A stretch of 64,000 nucleotides of DNA, taken from NCBI GenBank assembly GCA_963969495.1, contig OZ018319.1:203921100-203985099 (forward strand), in the 5' to 3' direction. Positions within the stretch are counted from its first letter, which is position 1. The number at the start of each line of letters is the position of its first letter. The translations under genes were made by a program, and so were the position numbers. Below the pieces are notes generated by a model that was given only the letters and a program-made list of their open reading frames with translations, was not told the origin of the DNA and did not search any database. The DNA comes from Ceratothoa steindachneri. Lineage: Eukaryota; Arthropoda; Malacostraca; Isopoda; Cymothoidae. Below, in pieces: positions 54,633 through 64,000 of this stretch.

Positions 54633-55468
54633 TGTCAGAGAGATAAAGTTATCCCCCCTTCTAGAACCCAACGTCTACCTGTGTCGCCTGAAAAGATACA
54701 AAGGAGCCACGAGATTTTCGTCGGTGCGCGTGATCCGTCTGGGTTCCATTTCTTGCCGTTGCATCGTCTGATCGGCGCCAGACCCACGGCGCCAAAAACC
54801 TTTGCGCAAAGCTGTGAGGGCGTCGAGACTATCCCCTCGCCCCCTAGCGAGCCAAGTCCAATGAGATTTACGTCTCCCTTTTCGGGCATCCGGCAACCCA
54901 CTTCCGCCGAGGCAGTATAAATAATTCGAGAAAAGCTTTATGAAAGAGGTACCATACAGCCTCATCTTTGTTAACAGTCATGTGCAGTCTCGTTCACCCT
55001 GCTTTGCCTCCCAACGGCTTGCAGCTTCGAACGCGACGCGTCATGTCCACCTGCCCTTGCTAGTACCTAAGAAGGAATTCTGCAAGTGGAACTTTGCAGC
55101 GCTCCGTTTACTCGCCGTATTCAAGCCTCCAGTCAATTAGGCTTTACGTGAGGCTCCCCGATAATTCCACTCTCCCATTTTCTCTGGAAGTAATCACCGT
55201 ACACCATCTCTCTGACTCTCGTACCCGTTGAGTTGTTTGTATCCGGGCCTTTCTCATTTTATTTATTGTCAGTTATTTACTTGTGCTATTAATATTTTCT
55301 TTGTATATAGTAAAGTTATATATTTTTCTACCATCAGTTTCTCTAATCCCAGAACCTCTAAGAATTGACCATTTAGGCCAACCGCACTCGATTTGGTTTA
55401 TTTAACCCTCGCACTGAGATCTGTATCCCGATTTTCTGGCGTGTCCTCTTCATGGTCACCCTAAGACA
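54633..55468 (+). mobile_element. Solo LTR with 5-bp target duplication
   Basis: An 836-bp insert splits the AGCTGATATAGCA repeat. It begins TGTCAGAGAG and ends CCTAAGACA, so the termini are TGTC..GACA. CTAGC lies immediately outside both ends (54628-54632 and 55469-55473), a perfect 5-bp target duplication. The interior is less AT-rich than the host DNA. A TATATAGTAAAG segment lies at 55303-55314. Open frames inside have no domain, and no gag or pol is present, so it is the product of LTR-LTR recombination. The Ty3/gypsy or BEL group cannot be told from the LTR alone. Confidence 0.87.
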
Positions 55469-55515
55469 CTAGCTGATATAGCAAGTCGACATAGCAAGCT
55501 GATATAGGCAAAAAA
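55469..55515. repeat. (AGCTGATATAGCA)n, right block
   Basis: The same unit as 54340-54632, continuing after the LTR. A few decayed copies may lie at 55800-55860. Confidence 0.88.
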
Positions 55516-56378
55516 ATATATATTTTTCCTCTGATCCGCACTCATTTGAATGTCATTTATTTCTGAGTGGAGACCTACAGTTTTATGTTGGGTTCAAACT
55601 ACAGGTATCTACCACATGTGGTTCCCAACGTAATAGAGACTCAAATGGCGACTCCATCCAGCTACTTTCAAACTTTTTGTCGCTTAACTTCCCTGTATAT
55701 AACCGACTTTCATTAAAATTCTCCTTCATATAGCTGCCTTAATATAGTCAACAGACTGCGTCAGGATGTTCATAGTAAATTCACTGAGTACTTTGCTTTA
55801 GCAAACTGATGTCGAAAACTGTTATAGCAACCTAATATAGCAGATTAATGTAGCAATAGCAAACAAAGCGCTCAATGAAAAGTCCCTTTGCTATAGCAGA
55901 CTCGTTCCAGTATATATTTCAATTTTTTATTACTATTTATATACTTATCTATATTTTTAGGTTTTAATAGTGAATTCAGGTAGAGTGTCCATCACTTTAT
56001 CACTCATTAGCTCATCATTGGTTGGCGGTCAGTTTTTCACATCCTTTAATACTAATATAAATTATTTTCTTAAAACAACAACTAAGTCAACTTCACATTT
56101 CTAAGCCAATATACGATTGACTGATGGGGTCTCTTACATACCCCTCCTCCCTTTTTTTGCCTTTTTCTCAACAAAGAAGCGTCTCTGCCAAAAATACGGT
56201 GGCAAAAGAGAAAAGACCCGACTTTCTGATGAGTTTGGATAGTAGTACACTAGTTTAAACTACTCTTTGACTATTTTAACCTACCAAACTCATCCAACTT
56301 GACAAACGCGAGGGGGTAAGGGCTCGAAAAGAGGTCCTACTAATCGTTCATTCATTAATCGCTAATCTTTTTCGCCAG
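55516..56378. other. Intron upstream of the DPP-like exon
   Basis: AT-rich non-coding sequence. The last bases, CTAATCTTTTTCGCCAG (56362-56378), form the polypyrimidine tract and AG acceptor of the exon. Confidence 0.7.
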
Positions 56379-56595
56379 GAATTGGTCGCTTCGACGCCGA
56401 GCCAAAAGAATTGGAAGGGAATCTTGATCGCGCTCGTCGTCATCGGATGCGTCTGCGCCCTCATCATTCTGTCCGTGGTTCTGTTGACCCCACTTGATCC
56501 CGGACCTCGGTTCTCAGGCTCAAGGTTAACCCTCGAGGATATCCTCGGTGATTCCTTCAAACCGCCGGCCTACAGGAGCGAATGGGTCTCAAAAC
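56379..56595 (+). CDS. Exon of a dipeptidyl peptidase 4-family protein, DPP6/DPP10-like, membrane anchor
   Basis: A 217-base exon between an AG acceptor (CTTTTTCGCCAG) and a GTAAGT donor at 56596. It encodes 72 residues plus one base, starting in phase 0. Residues 9-14 are QKNWKG, then a membrane helix at about 15-36 (ILIALVVIGCVCALIILSVV, then LL) and TP, followed by LTLEDILGDSF and SEWVSK. The NWKG-helix-LLTP order and the following L-EDLF-like segment match the start of DPP4-family type II membrane proteins. QRNWKGIxIAL in vertebrate DPP6 and DPP10 (non-catalytic partners of Kv4 channels) is the closest I know. The catalytic and propeller domains must lie in other exons. An in-frame TTG or upstream Met is not the gene start; earlier exons encode the cytoplasmic N-terminus. 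Codon use is GC-rich compared with all surrounding DNA. Whether the full protein is an active peptidase cannot be seen here. Confidence 0.9.
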
Positions 56596-56734
56596 GTAAG
56601 TGGCGTCATTTTTTACTTCAACGGATAGCCGAGTGACGTAAACGTATTTGACGATAAAATTGAGAGACGTCACAATTGAGTGTGACGTAGCCCAGAAAAT
56701 GGGGTAAGTTGGTTTAAAAAAGATGTGAATAATG

Positions 56735-56880
56735 TGAGAATTGAGTGTAAAGTGATGTGACGTTAGGGTACATATGTCAGAACTGAGTGTAAAGTGATGT
56801 GACGTTATGGCACATATGTCAGAACTGAGTGTAAAGTGATGTGACGTTATGGCACATATGTCAGAACTGAGTGTGCTGTT
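56735..56880. repeat. 42-bp tandem repeat, 3 copies in the intron
   Basis: AACTGAGTGTAAAGTGATGT followed by GACGTTATGGCACATATGTCAG, three near-identical copies about 140 bp after the exon. The minus-strand open frame here is an artefact of this repeat. Confidence 0.92.
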
Positions 56881-56984
56881 AGCAACGTTAGAATAAAGTG
56901 TGATATGAGGTAAGGTTATAATTCTCCATAAATATAACATGAACTTACGGCCTATCCGTGGAAACAACTTCCATTTTTAGAGGT

Positions 56985-57118
56985 GTTAAGCCACAGGGTT
57001 TCTGGTTAGTCCCTGTATGGAGTCATGATTCGGGTGGACTTCCTGATGACTGACATACTCTGTAACCAGTGGTTTGGATCCCACGTTAATCAGTAGTTCT
57101 CACTGAGAAATAAAGTTA
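56985..57118 (+). mobile_element. Possible SINE, tRNA-like part weak
   Basis: About 130 bp less AT-rich than its surroundings, with CCAGTGGTTTGGATCCCACG (B-box-like) and a TCTCACTGAGAAATAAAGTT tail with short repeats of TTATCTTAACTT. A single copy in this window. Confidence 0.35.
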
Positions 57119-57900
57119 TCTTAACTTAATGCAGATCAAGAGTAAAATTCTTACCAGGATTAGATATGGAAATTACACCGCTTATCAAGATTAAAGATCG
57201 ATTATAAACCCTTACCCTGATTAGAGATTGATAGTAGAATCTTTACCAATATTAGAGATCGGGGTAAGACTCTTACGTAGATAAGAGATCCAAGGTTAAC
57301 CCTTACACGATTAATAATTAATGGTAAAATCGTTTCCAAGATTGGAGTTAGAGGATAAAACCCTTACTAAGATTAGAAGGTGGGGTAAACTCCTTACCAA
57401 GATTACAGTTTAGGATAAAACCTTTACCAATATTAGAAATTGAATTTAAATCTTTTACCTTGATTATAGATCGAAAGTAAAACCTCTACCAAGATTAGAG
57501 ATCGAGAGTAAAACCCTTAAAGGAGAGGTTATCGAGTATAACCCTTACCTTGATTACAGAGTGGTAGTAAAACCTTTACTAAGATTTGAGATCGAGGGTA
57601 AAACCCTTATCAATATTAGCGATTGAGGGTAAAACCCTTACGGAGATTAGAGACCAAGAGCAAAATCCTTACCAAAATTAGAGATTGAGAGTAAAACACT
57701 TACCAGGCTAAGTGTTTTACCAAGAATATCAGTATTAAAACCTCAACCAATAAATAGTGTACGTCGCTGTTTAAACCCCTATAAAGAGTCCAGATCTGTG
57801 GTAAACGACTAAAAACAGGGCAGTTCAGGGTAAAATCCCTATTGTGATTTTGTATTAGATATAGAACCTCAACGGGGTATTATAAAACCTTATCCTTGAA
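57119..57900. repeat. ~31-bp minisatellite in the intron
   Basis: About 24 diverged copies of AAGATTAGAGATCGAGGGTA followed by AAACCCTTACC. The copies are clearest at 57480-57690. Confidence 0.92.
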
Positions 57901-60900
57901 GATGTCATTAGTCGTCAATGAAACTCTACACACAAAATATGCAACGAACCGCAAACTAAAGAAATTATGATCGTTCCTCTCATAAGTAATATTAAAAAGA
58001 CTAGATTTTAAAGACAGTAAGATTTCGTAAAGTAGTACCTGAATGACAAGTTAATGATAAATAATAACCGAATAAATTGAAGGGAAAAGCAAAGCAATTT
58101 TTTATAGGCTCAAGAGAGTTGCAGGACCTCCGGGTTCCATCGGCCAAAGAAGTTACTCCTAAGATTACTTTGAGTATATGTTTTCCTCCCCACTTTACTA
58201 TCCAAAACGTGTCTTTCCTAGTATAATTATATATTTTTTCATGCTCTGCATGTTTGTGTCATGAATAAATCAAATTAAATCACAAAAATAAAAAGAATCT
58301 ACTCCATTTGTCTAAAGGTCTCAAATATATTTGCCTAATTAGTTGAAATTTCCATCATATAGTTGTTAGTTGTAGATAATAATTATAATAAGAATTCTAC
58401 CTTCAAAATATTTGATATCCTTGTCAATCGCAAAGTTCTTTTAAAATTAAAATGATATTAAATTGTTTATGATCAGACAAATTTAAAATTAACTTTATTC
58501 TATCGAAGTAACTTTTGTTGATCCTTTAATAGCTGACACTAGTATTATGAGTTCAATTTGGGCCCCATTTTTAGCGGCAAAATGTCATTATGATTTGAAT
58601 TAAGGACGTTGATGAAACTACTCTTTGATCAAGTAAGTGGTAAATTGTAGCAATTCCCGATTGATTATAAATAAACAAAATAATTATAGGTGAATATAAA
58701 ATGACAAGGGATTTATTTACAATATGGAGAGTAATCCAATGCGGTTGAGAAAACGCAGGTAATTTTCTTGCCGATAGATTCGGAAAAGTGGTTACATAGA
58801 TAATTGAAGGAAAACGCGTGATAGTTCAGAAAACACGAATAGTTGGCTTTCATAGAAGTGAGAAGAGGAGCCTGCTTGGAAAGTTGTGGGTCGACACGGA
58901 AGTTGTTTTGCCAAGAAGTGCAACGAGGAACATCCCTTGAGAGTTGTCTAGTGACGTGGTAGTCAATGTGAAGAGAGTGACTTACCTTTCATTAAAAGGT
59001 TATCAGAGACTGGCTTACAGAGTCCAAGACCCGGTGAGTTATTTTGACCTAGGAACCACGACGCGGTACTTGAGGCGAATCCTGTCCATGGACTGGAACT
59101 TGCAGATAAGACTGCGTGAATGGGTCTGAGATACTTTGGAGTGATGAGTGTCCTCAAACTAAAGAGAAATAAACTTAGCGGAATAATTGGAAAGTTTAAG
59201 AAAAAATTGTTCTATGCAAGGATTTTCAATTTGTCTTCATGTGGTTTTGGGATGCGAAACCACATGCGTAGATGAGACTTTTGAAACGTTATGCTCAGAT
59301 CGAATAATATCCGGCTAAAGGACGACAATAATGCACGTCATGCATGTGGTTTTATCATCTGCTCGTAGAGGCCCGATGTGGGTTTGTCCTTATTAAGGTG
59401 TCCGCTCCCACAAATCATAAATATATTCCTCTATATCTCTTATGTATACTCGTACAAGCCAATCTCTTCCAATTTTCATTACTACACTGGGTATGAGCAA
59501 CTTTAATACTTTATTTCTGAGGGATTTTTTAACAGATGGCCGTTGCTATTACTTCCAACTCACTTAAGTCAGGTAATAAATTCCGGCGAGACACATTCAG
59601 GTTCAGATTCTCGATAATTTGAAGTGTAATTTTGGCTGTTGTCTCAAATCGGTCCCTTATTGACACCTTTTGCATCGTGCATCTTCTTTAGGAGTGTTTT
59701 TTACAACGCGATTCGTCTTTTTCGTCTGGCATGGTTCTGTATCCTCGTCTTTGTTTATTATGTGCTAAAACAACCTTCCTTCTTAAGCATTTTTTTACCT
59801 TAACTCGTCTCTCCACCCTGGTAAATACATCAATCATACTGCCTTTAGCAGTCTACAATATTCGCAGGTCAGTGTTGCCATAAAAATATTATGAATTTTT
59901 AGAGTAAAGTAAAAGATATAAACTATAGTTCTCTAGTTTTTGAAGATTACTTTAATTAAATAAAGGTTAAATTCCTCATGACTATTTTTTCTTAGCTGTA
60001 CCATAAAATGAAACTTATGTAGATACTATCAGAGGTATATTTCAAGGAATAATTTGTGTTGTATTCTTAGGAATTTAACGATGATTTTTCAAACAATGTA
60101 GATTTGGGTATTTTGTTTTCTAGTTTTTAGACATTACTGTTTCCTAAAGATAGTTTAAAGTATTATCCTCTATCTAAAAAAAAAGTTAAAAAGATTATCA
60201 TCTGCATTTATCCCTACCACATTCTTACCTTCTATACTTTTGGCTCATATTTCTTACCTTATGTATAATACTACTTAATACATTCCTTGGCTCAAGTCGT
60301 ATTAGAAAATTGGGTTAAATACTTTTGAAATTGTAAATTATGATTAATCAGATCTCACAAACTACCATTTTCACCTTGGTTGCAATTCCTCTCTGACAGT
60401 GTTGCAGCAATGTAGTATTCTTCCGAATTGAATAAATCCTTTTAATCTAATTTCAATCTATGTTGCATTACTGAATCTGATAGCTTATAAATATCTGACA
60501 GCCTTTATTCCACAAACTATGATAGTCTCGTATTCATTCACGTAATGCTAACCTCCTAAATGCCATTGCCACGCTCGCTCACGTTATTCTTCTACAAAGG
60601 CTTCAACACATTTAGTATTATCATATAATCTACCTGACCTTTTATTTACTTATACACCAAAGATCGTAATATTGTATTCAACTATTTCATGTCAACCAAG
60701 CTTTCATAAAATTCGATGTCCTCCAAAACTCCGTCCTGCAGCCTTTATTTTTCTAAATTCACTTTCTCCTTTTATCCATAATTAACCACCAGATTTAGTT
60801 TGATGTTATTTTGAAAAACCTTCTAAGAATTTACTTCTCCGTCATTGACTGGTTTGGGAGCATTTCCTAAATTTGAAAGATTTAATATTTAAGATCTTTT

Positions 60901-61439
60901 TTGTTCTCGCACTGTATCGAACATTCTGTTTGTTAACCACACCAGTAATATAGAACAAAGTTTCGTGCCTGAACAACAGAGAGTCTACGGTAAAACGGTT
61001 GTTCTTCTCTAATTTATTGGAAAACCATTCACACATCTTGAGTCATCTATCAAGGTAATCTTCTGTTAAGTGATGCAATATTTGTGATTTGTACGGATGA
61101 AACCTTTGCAATCTTTCAGATACGGGTGATGGTTGTTTTGTGGCTAATGATTTTGGGGGTTTGCATAAAACTTAACCATGGCAGTTTTTTTCTCTGCCAG
61201 AAACACTTGGTTATCCAGAACAAGGTTTGTCCATGCAAATGCCAGTTATTCAAATTACTGACCACCTTTCCCACGGTAGAAACACCAATTGGAATCCTTT
61301 TTGTATGATGTGCATTAAAATTATATGCTACTTTGGATATGACTATCCTTCATGTCCACTAACAAGTACCAGTTCAATCCTTTCTTCTTTTCAAAACTTA
61401 TATTTTATCTGTGGGGCAAAAAATAATATTGTTAGGTAT
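57901..61439. other. Intronic or intergenic sequence, no gene recognised
   Basis: 3.5 kb of AT-rich sequence, presumably intron of the DPP-like gene. Less AT-rich islands at 58740-59160 have an open frame without a domain (58944-59129). No further exon with DPP4-family motifs was found. Confidence 0.45.
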
Positions 61440-62590
61440 TTATAAATGGTAAGATTTCTGGTATCCGGACTTTAGGGATATCCTGTATAATAAATTATTT
61501 TTAATTAAGTGGCTGAGTTGGAGTGAAGCCAGAGGTAAACCAACTTTTTCCGTCGCATTCACCGTACCCCCACTGGCCCCTTTTCGGCAACGAGCACATA
61601 AGGTAATCTTAGCCGTTGCCACCTGCAGATTGAACTTGAATCTGGCTTACCCAATTGCTCCATTATTTGTGTGAACGCCCCAGTTTAAAATCCCCCTTTA
61701 AATCACCAGACTGAATCGGACCTCTTTAATCCCTTAATTAACCTACTTGATCGCGTGTGGATCTTTAACCCCGTCTAGGCGACCATTCCATTTAAACCCA
61801 ATTTATATGTAAATATATATATCCTTTTGTTGTTAGTAAAGTTATATTTTCGTCATTGTCTTTCTTTTGCAACCCCAGCGCGTACCAGCTGCCTGTTAAT
61901 CTTTGGACAACTTGCACTCTGAAATATTTGTTTAAAAGGACCCCGCAAAGTAATAATAAACCACCCCACTGGACTCATAACAACTTTCCCCTTTCACTAT
62001 TGGTCTTCAACCAAATTTGGGCGCATGCCCCAAAGTACCTACATATATATGAATATAGTCTGGCCATTCCACGACATGGAGAATTTTTTATTCTTATAGC
62101 TACTTTCGTGTGTTTTCCTCGAAAATAAAATACTCTGCAAAGCTCTTGTGTCTAAAGGCTGATTTATACATTCAATAATATCTAAATATCATAAATATAG
62201 TTGATTTTAAATCCATAGCCAATTCATGTATAAATTAAACTACAGAACTAGGACAAACAAAGACCCTAGGGTCCACTCAAGACTAGTCCAAGAGTTAATA
62301 ATATCAATACCACCTGAATCTTGGGAGTGCAGTCCATGCGTTTAATTGTTCCATATTGATCAACTATATACTTATCTATAAGTGTATCTTCATATCATGG
62401 AATTTATATCTACATCTACACTGATCTACGGCTCTGCATTTTATATCATACAATTTCTAACTACGTAGACCACTGTACATTTTTCGCACTCAAATAGCTC
62501 ATATGAACGATCTCTTCTCTTCCGCAGACATCGTCTGCTAGTGAGGAAAAAACAATGACATGAAAGCCATTAAGGAATATGGAAAACACA
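61440..62590. other. Mixed spacer, possibly part of an LTR
   Basis: 61540-62000 is less AT-rich and contains GTTAGTAAAGTTATATTTTC (61838) followed by a C-rich part. This recalls the layout of the solo LTR at 55308-55370 (TAGTAAAGTTATATATTTTT). No LTR ends or target duplication were found, so it is left unassigned. Confidence 0.35.
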
Positions 62591-64000
62591 TTTAAACTTA
62601 TGCGCTACATGACTAATATGTGACATCAGTGATGCCGGGGACGCTCGGCACTTTAATATAGATCCTCAGTCCTAATTTTGTAAAATGACATTCATCCATG
62701 TTCCTTCTAGATTATTTTTTAACGCGAATAATACTTCTTCAGTCTGTTTTTAAATATATTAACCGACTTAATTTCGACCACTCGGTCGGGTAAGCTATTT
62801 CACGTTATACCTAAAATATCTTGTGCTATGCCACTGGTGAAACCGTGTTGACTAATTTATATCCATTTTGGCGGATACTCGCTCTTTAATGTTGGGGAAA
62901 CGTTTAAAGATTTTAAAAACTTCTATCAGCTCTCTACATAAACGTCTACTCGCAAGTGCCAAAGGTTTTGATAGCGAAGTATTTCTTCATAGGGCTTGTT
63001 TATAAGTTCAAGTATCAGTTTTATTGCGCTGCGTTGCATTATTTCTAACATCTTTGCTAAGACTCAGAGACCAGAACTAGACTGCATAGTATAGATGTGG
63101 TCGAAGTAATAATTTTATATAAAAGTAAGATTATGTGTCAAGACTTATAGGAGAAATTCCGAGTAATGGATCCTAGCATTCGATTCCAAGAGTAGGCCAC
63201 TTATATGATAATTTGATTTCAGATGTCTGAATTCTATGTGCATGACTTTGCATTTACGTATGTGAACTTCGTTTATTACTCATCTGCCCACTCGATAATA
63301 TGATTAGGTCTCGCTGCAGTCCCACGAAATTGCATCAAGCTACAGCTCTTTTGTCTTCTCTTGGTGTCGTCCGCGAACTTAGAATTTTAATAATTAACCC
63401 GTTATCGTGGTCGTTTATACACCAGGCGTAAGTAGCCTCTGCGAGCGATCCGCGAGCTAGTATTTAGTCTAGCATTTATTCCCCAATTTCGTGGGGTTTT
63501 ATATTAACTAAGAGTCTCTCGTGCAGTACTGTATCAAACGCCATTTGAAAGTCGAAGTAAATTATGTTTATTTACTAGGTACGATCTCCTTTTTTTAAAA
63601 ACATGTTGATTTTCTGGGTTTATGTTATTTCCCTCGAAGTGGGGTGCCATGCTGTCTTTGATTATTGATTATAAGACTTTACCAATTATCGAAGTAGGGC
63701 TAATAGGAAGAAAGTGTTGGGATCGGATTTGTCCCCCTTTTTAAAGATCAGCGTTATATTTGCTCTCTTTAACTCAACTAGGACTATCCCTCACTTATCG
63801 AAGAATAAATATCATGCTCAGAGGTTTTACCAGTTTGTTTTTTAATTTCTTAAGGTAAATCGGGTATACACCGTCTAGCCTACGATTGTTTCATGTTATT
63901 TATGTGGTAACAATTTCGCATTCGCTTTTGCGCACGTCAGAGAGCCTCCGATTTTCGCCTTAAACAATTTCCTTACTTGATGTATTTCAATACGTCATGG
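62590..64000 (-). mobile_element. CR1/Jockey-group LINE, 3' part, cut by window edge
   Basis: The coding strand is minus and the element continues past the window end. It holds the reverse transcriptase and C-terminal region described for 62719-64000, then a short 3' UTR. No poly-A or repeat tail could be fixed, so the 3' boundary is uncertain. Confidence 0.75.
62719..64000 (-). pseudogene. LINE reverse transcriptase and C-terminus, frameshifted
   Basis: In minus-strand order: ANITLIFKKG (from about 63755) is the NYRPI-preceding VxxxFKKG block; then IIYFDFQMAFDTVLHERLLV at about 63495-63565, motif A with the catalytic Asp; KFADDTK at 63364-63384, motif C with both Asp; LEIMQRSAIKLILELINKPY and EEILRYQNLWHLRVDVYVES, the QRRxTKxIPGLxxLxYEERLxxLxLxxLxxRR region; and NSLPDRVVEIKSVNIFKNRL, ending at the stop 62719. 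These blocks are in several frames, with stops between. The family copies itself by target-primed reverse transcription; this copy is inactive. Confidence 0.82.

Noticed and set aside
54635..55140. Several open frames with Arg- and Pro-rich products
   Set aside because: All fall within the solo LTR and overlap on both strands; they reflect its lower AT content.
56382..56636. Complete small membrane protein starting at 56382
   Set aside because: The frame has only a TTG there, and it continues past a strong GTAAGT donor. DPP4-family similarity ends exactly at the donor, so it is an internal exon.
61540..62000. Third solo LTR
   Set aside because: Layout recalls the LTR at 55.3 kb, but no TG..CA ends or target duplication could be placed.

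Overview
This window is animal nuclear DNA, AT-rich and very poor in host genes. It reads as the intron or flanking space of one host gene packed with decayed transposable elements and tandem repeats. There are no operons, ribosome binding sites or prokaryotic gene structure. A degenerate (TTAGG)n tract at about 45.95-46.14 kb, the mariner, Tc1, Merlin-like and hAT-like transposases, Penelope-like elements (PLEs) and CR1-like LINEs fit an arthropod or related invertebrate. I cannot name the species.

The only host coding sequence I can support is one exon at 56379-56595 (+). It encodes the cytoplasmic tail end, membrane anchor and first extracellular residues of a dipeptidyl-peptidase-4-family protein, closest to the DPP6/DPP10 type. 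It has a clear 3' splice site before it and a GTAAGT 5' splice site after it. No other exon of this gene was recognised.

Layout: 1-2 kb, a Tc1/mariner-superfamily transposase relic. 2.4-4.8 kb, a 36-bp satellite. 5.3-6.2 kb, a 25-bp repeat. 7.8-10.0 kb, a complete TIR-bounded element with a 533-codon gene broken by only three in-frame stops. 11.9-15.5 kb, a 50-52-bp satellite with a ~350-bp higher-order unit. 16.9-20.6 kb, a Tc1 fragment, a tRNA-derived SINE and a nearly full-length PLE with pseudo-LTRs. 20.8-23.6 kb, two mariner-type elements with recognisable TIRs, the second an internal-deletion derivative. 24.7-27.7 kb, two PLE copies in inverted orientation flanked by (AT)n. 28-29.6 kb, Tc1 and Merlin-like relics. 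30.2-36 kb, a near-perfect long hairpin and two more PLE loci with inverted junctions. 36.5-41.2 kb, three CR1-like LINE fragments, a MITE and SINE-like pieces. 43.6-44.9 kb, a candidate solo LTR. 47.6-52.7 kb, a hAT C-terminus, a second MITE copy, a Tc1 relic and a hAT-like non-autonomous element. 54.3-55.5 kb, a short-period repeat split by a solo LTR with a 5-bp target duplication. 56.4 kb, the DPP-like exon, followed by intronic minisatellites. 62.6-64 kb, the 3' part of a LINE on the minus strand, cut by the window edge.

The most notable structure is the PLE pattern. Four PLE loci lie with their 3' ends close to or against (AT)n microsatellites, three have inverted junctions, and their 3' ends carry CGAAGA-stem-GAAA motifs that resemble degenerate hammerhead ribozymes. 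The second is the TIR element at 7804-10021, whose protein I know only as an uncharacterised repeated animal protein.
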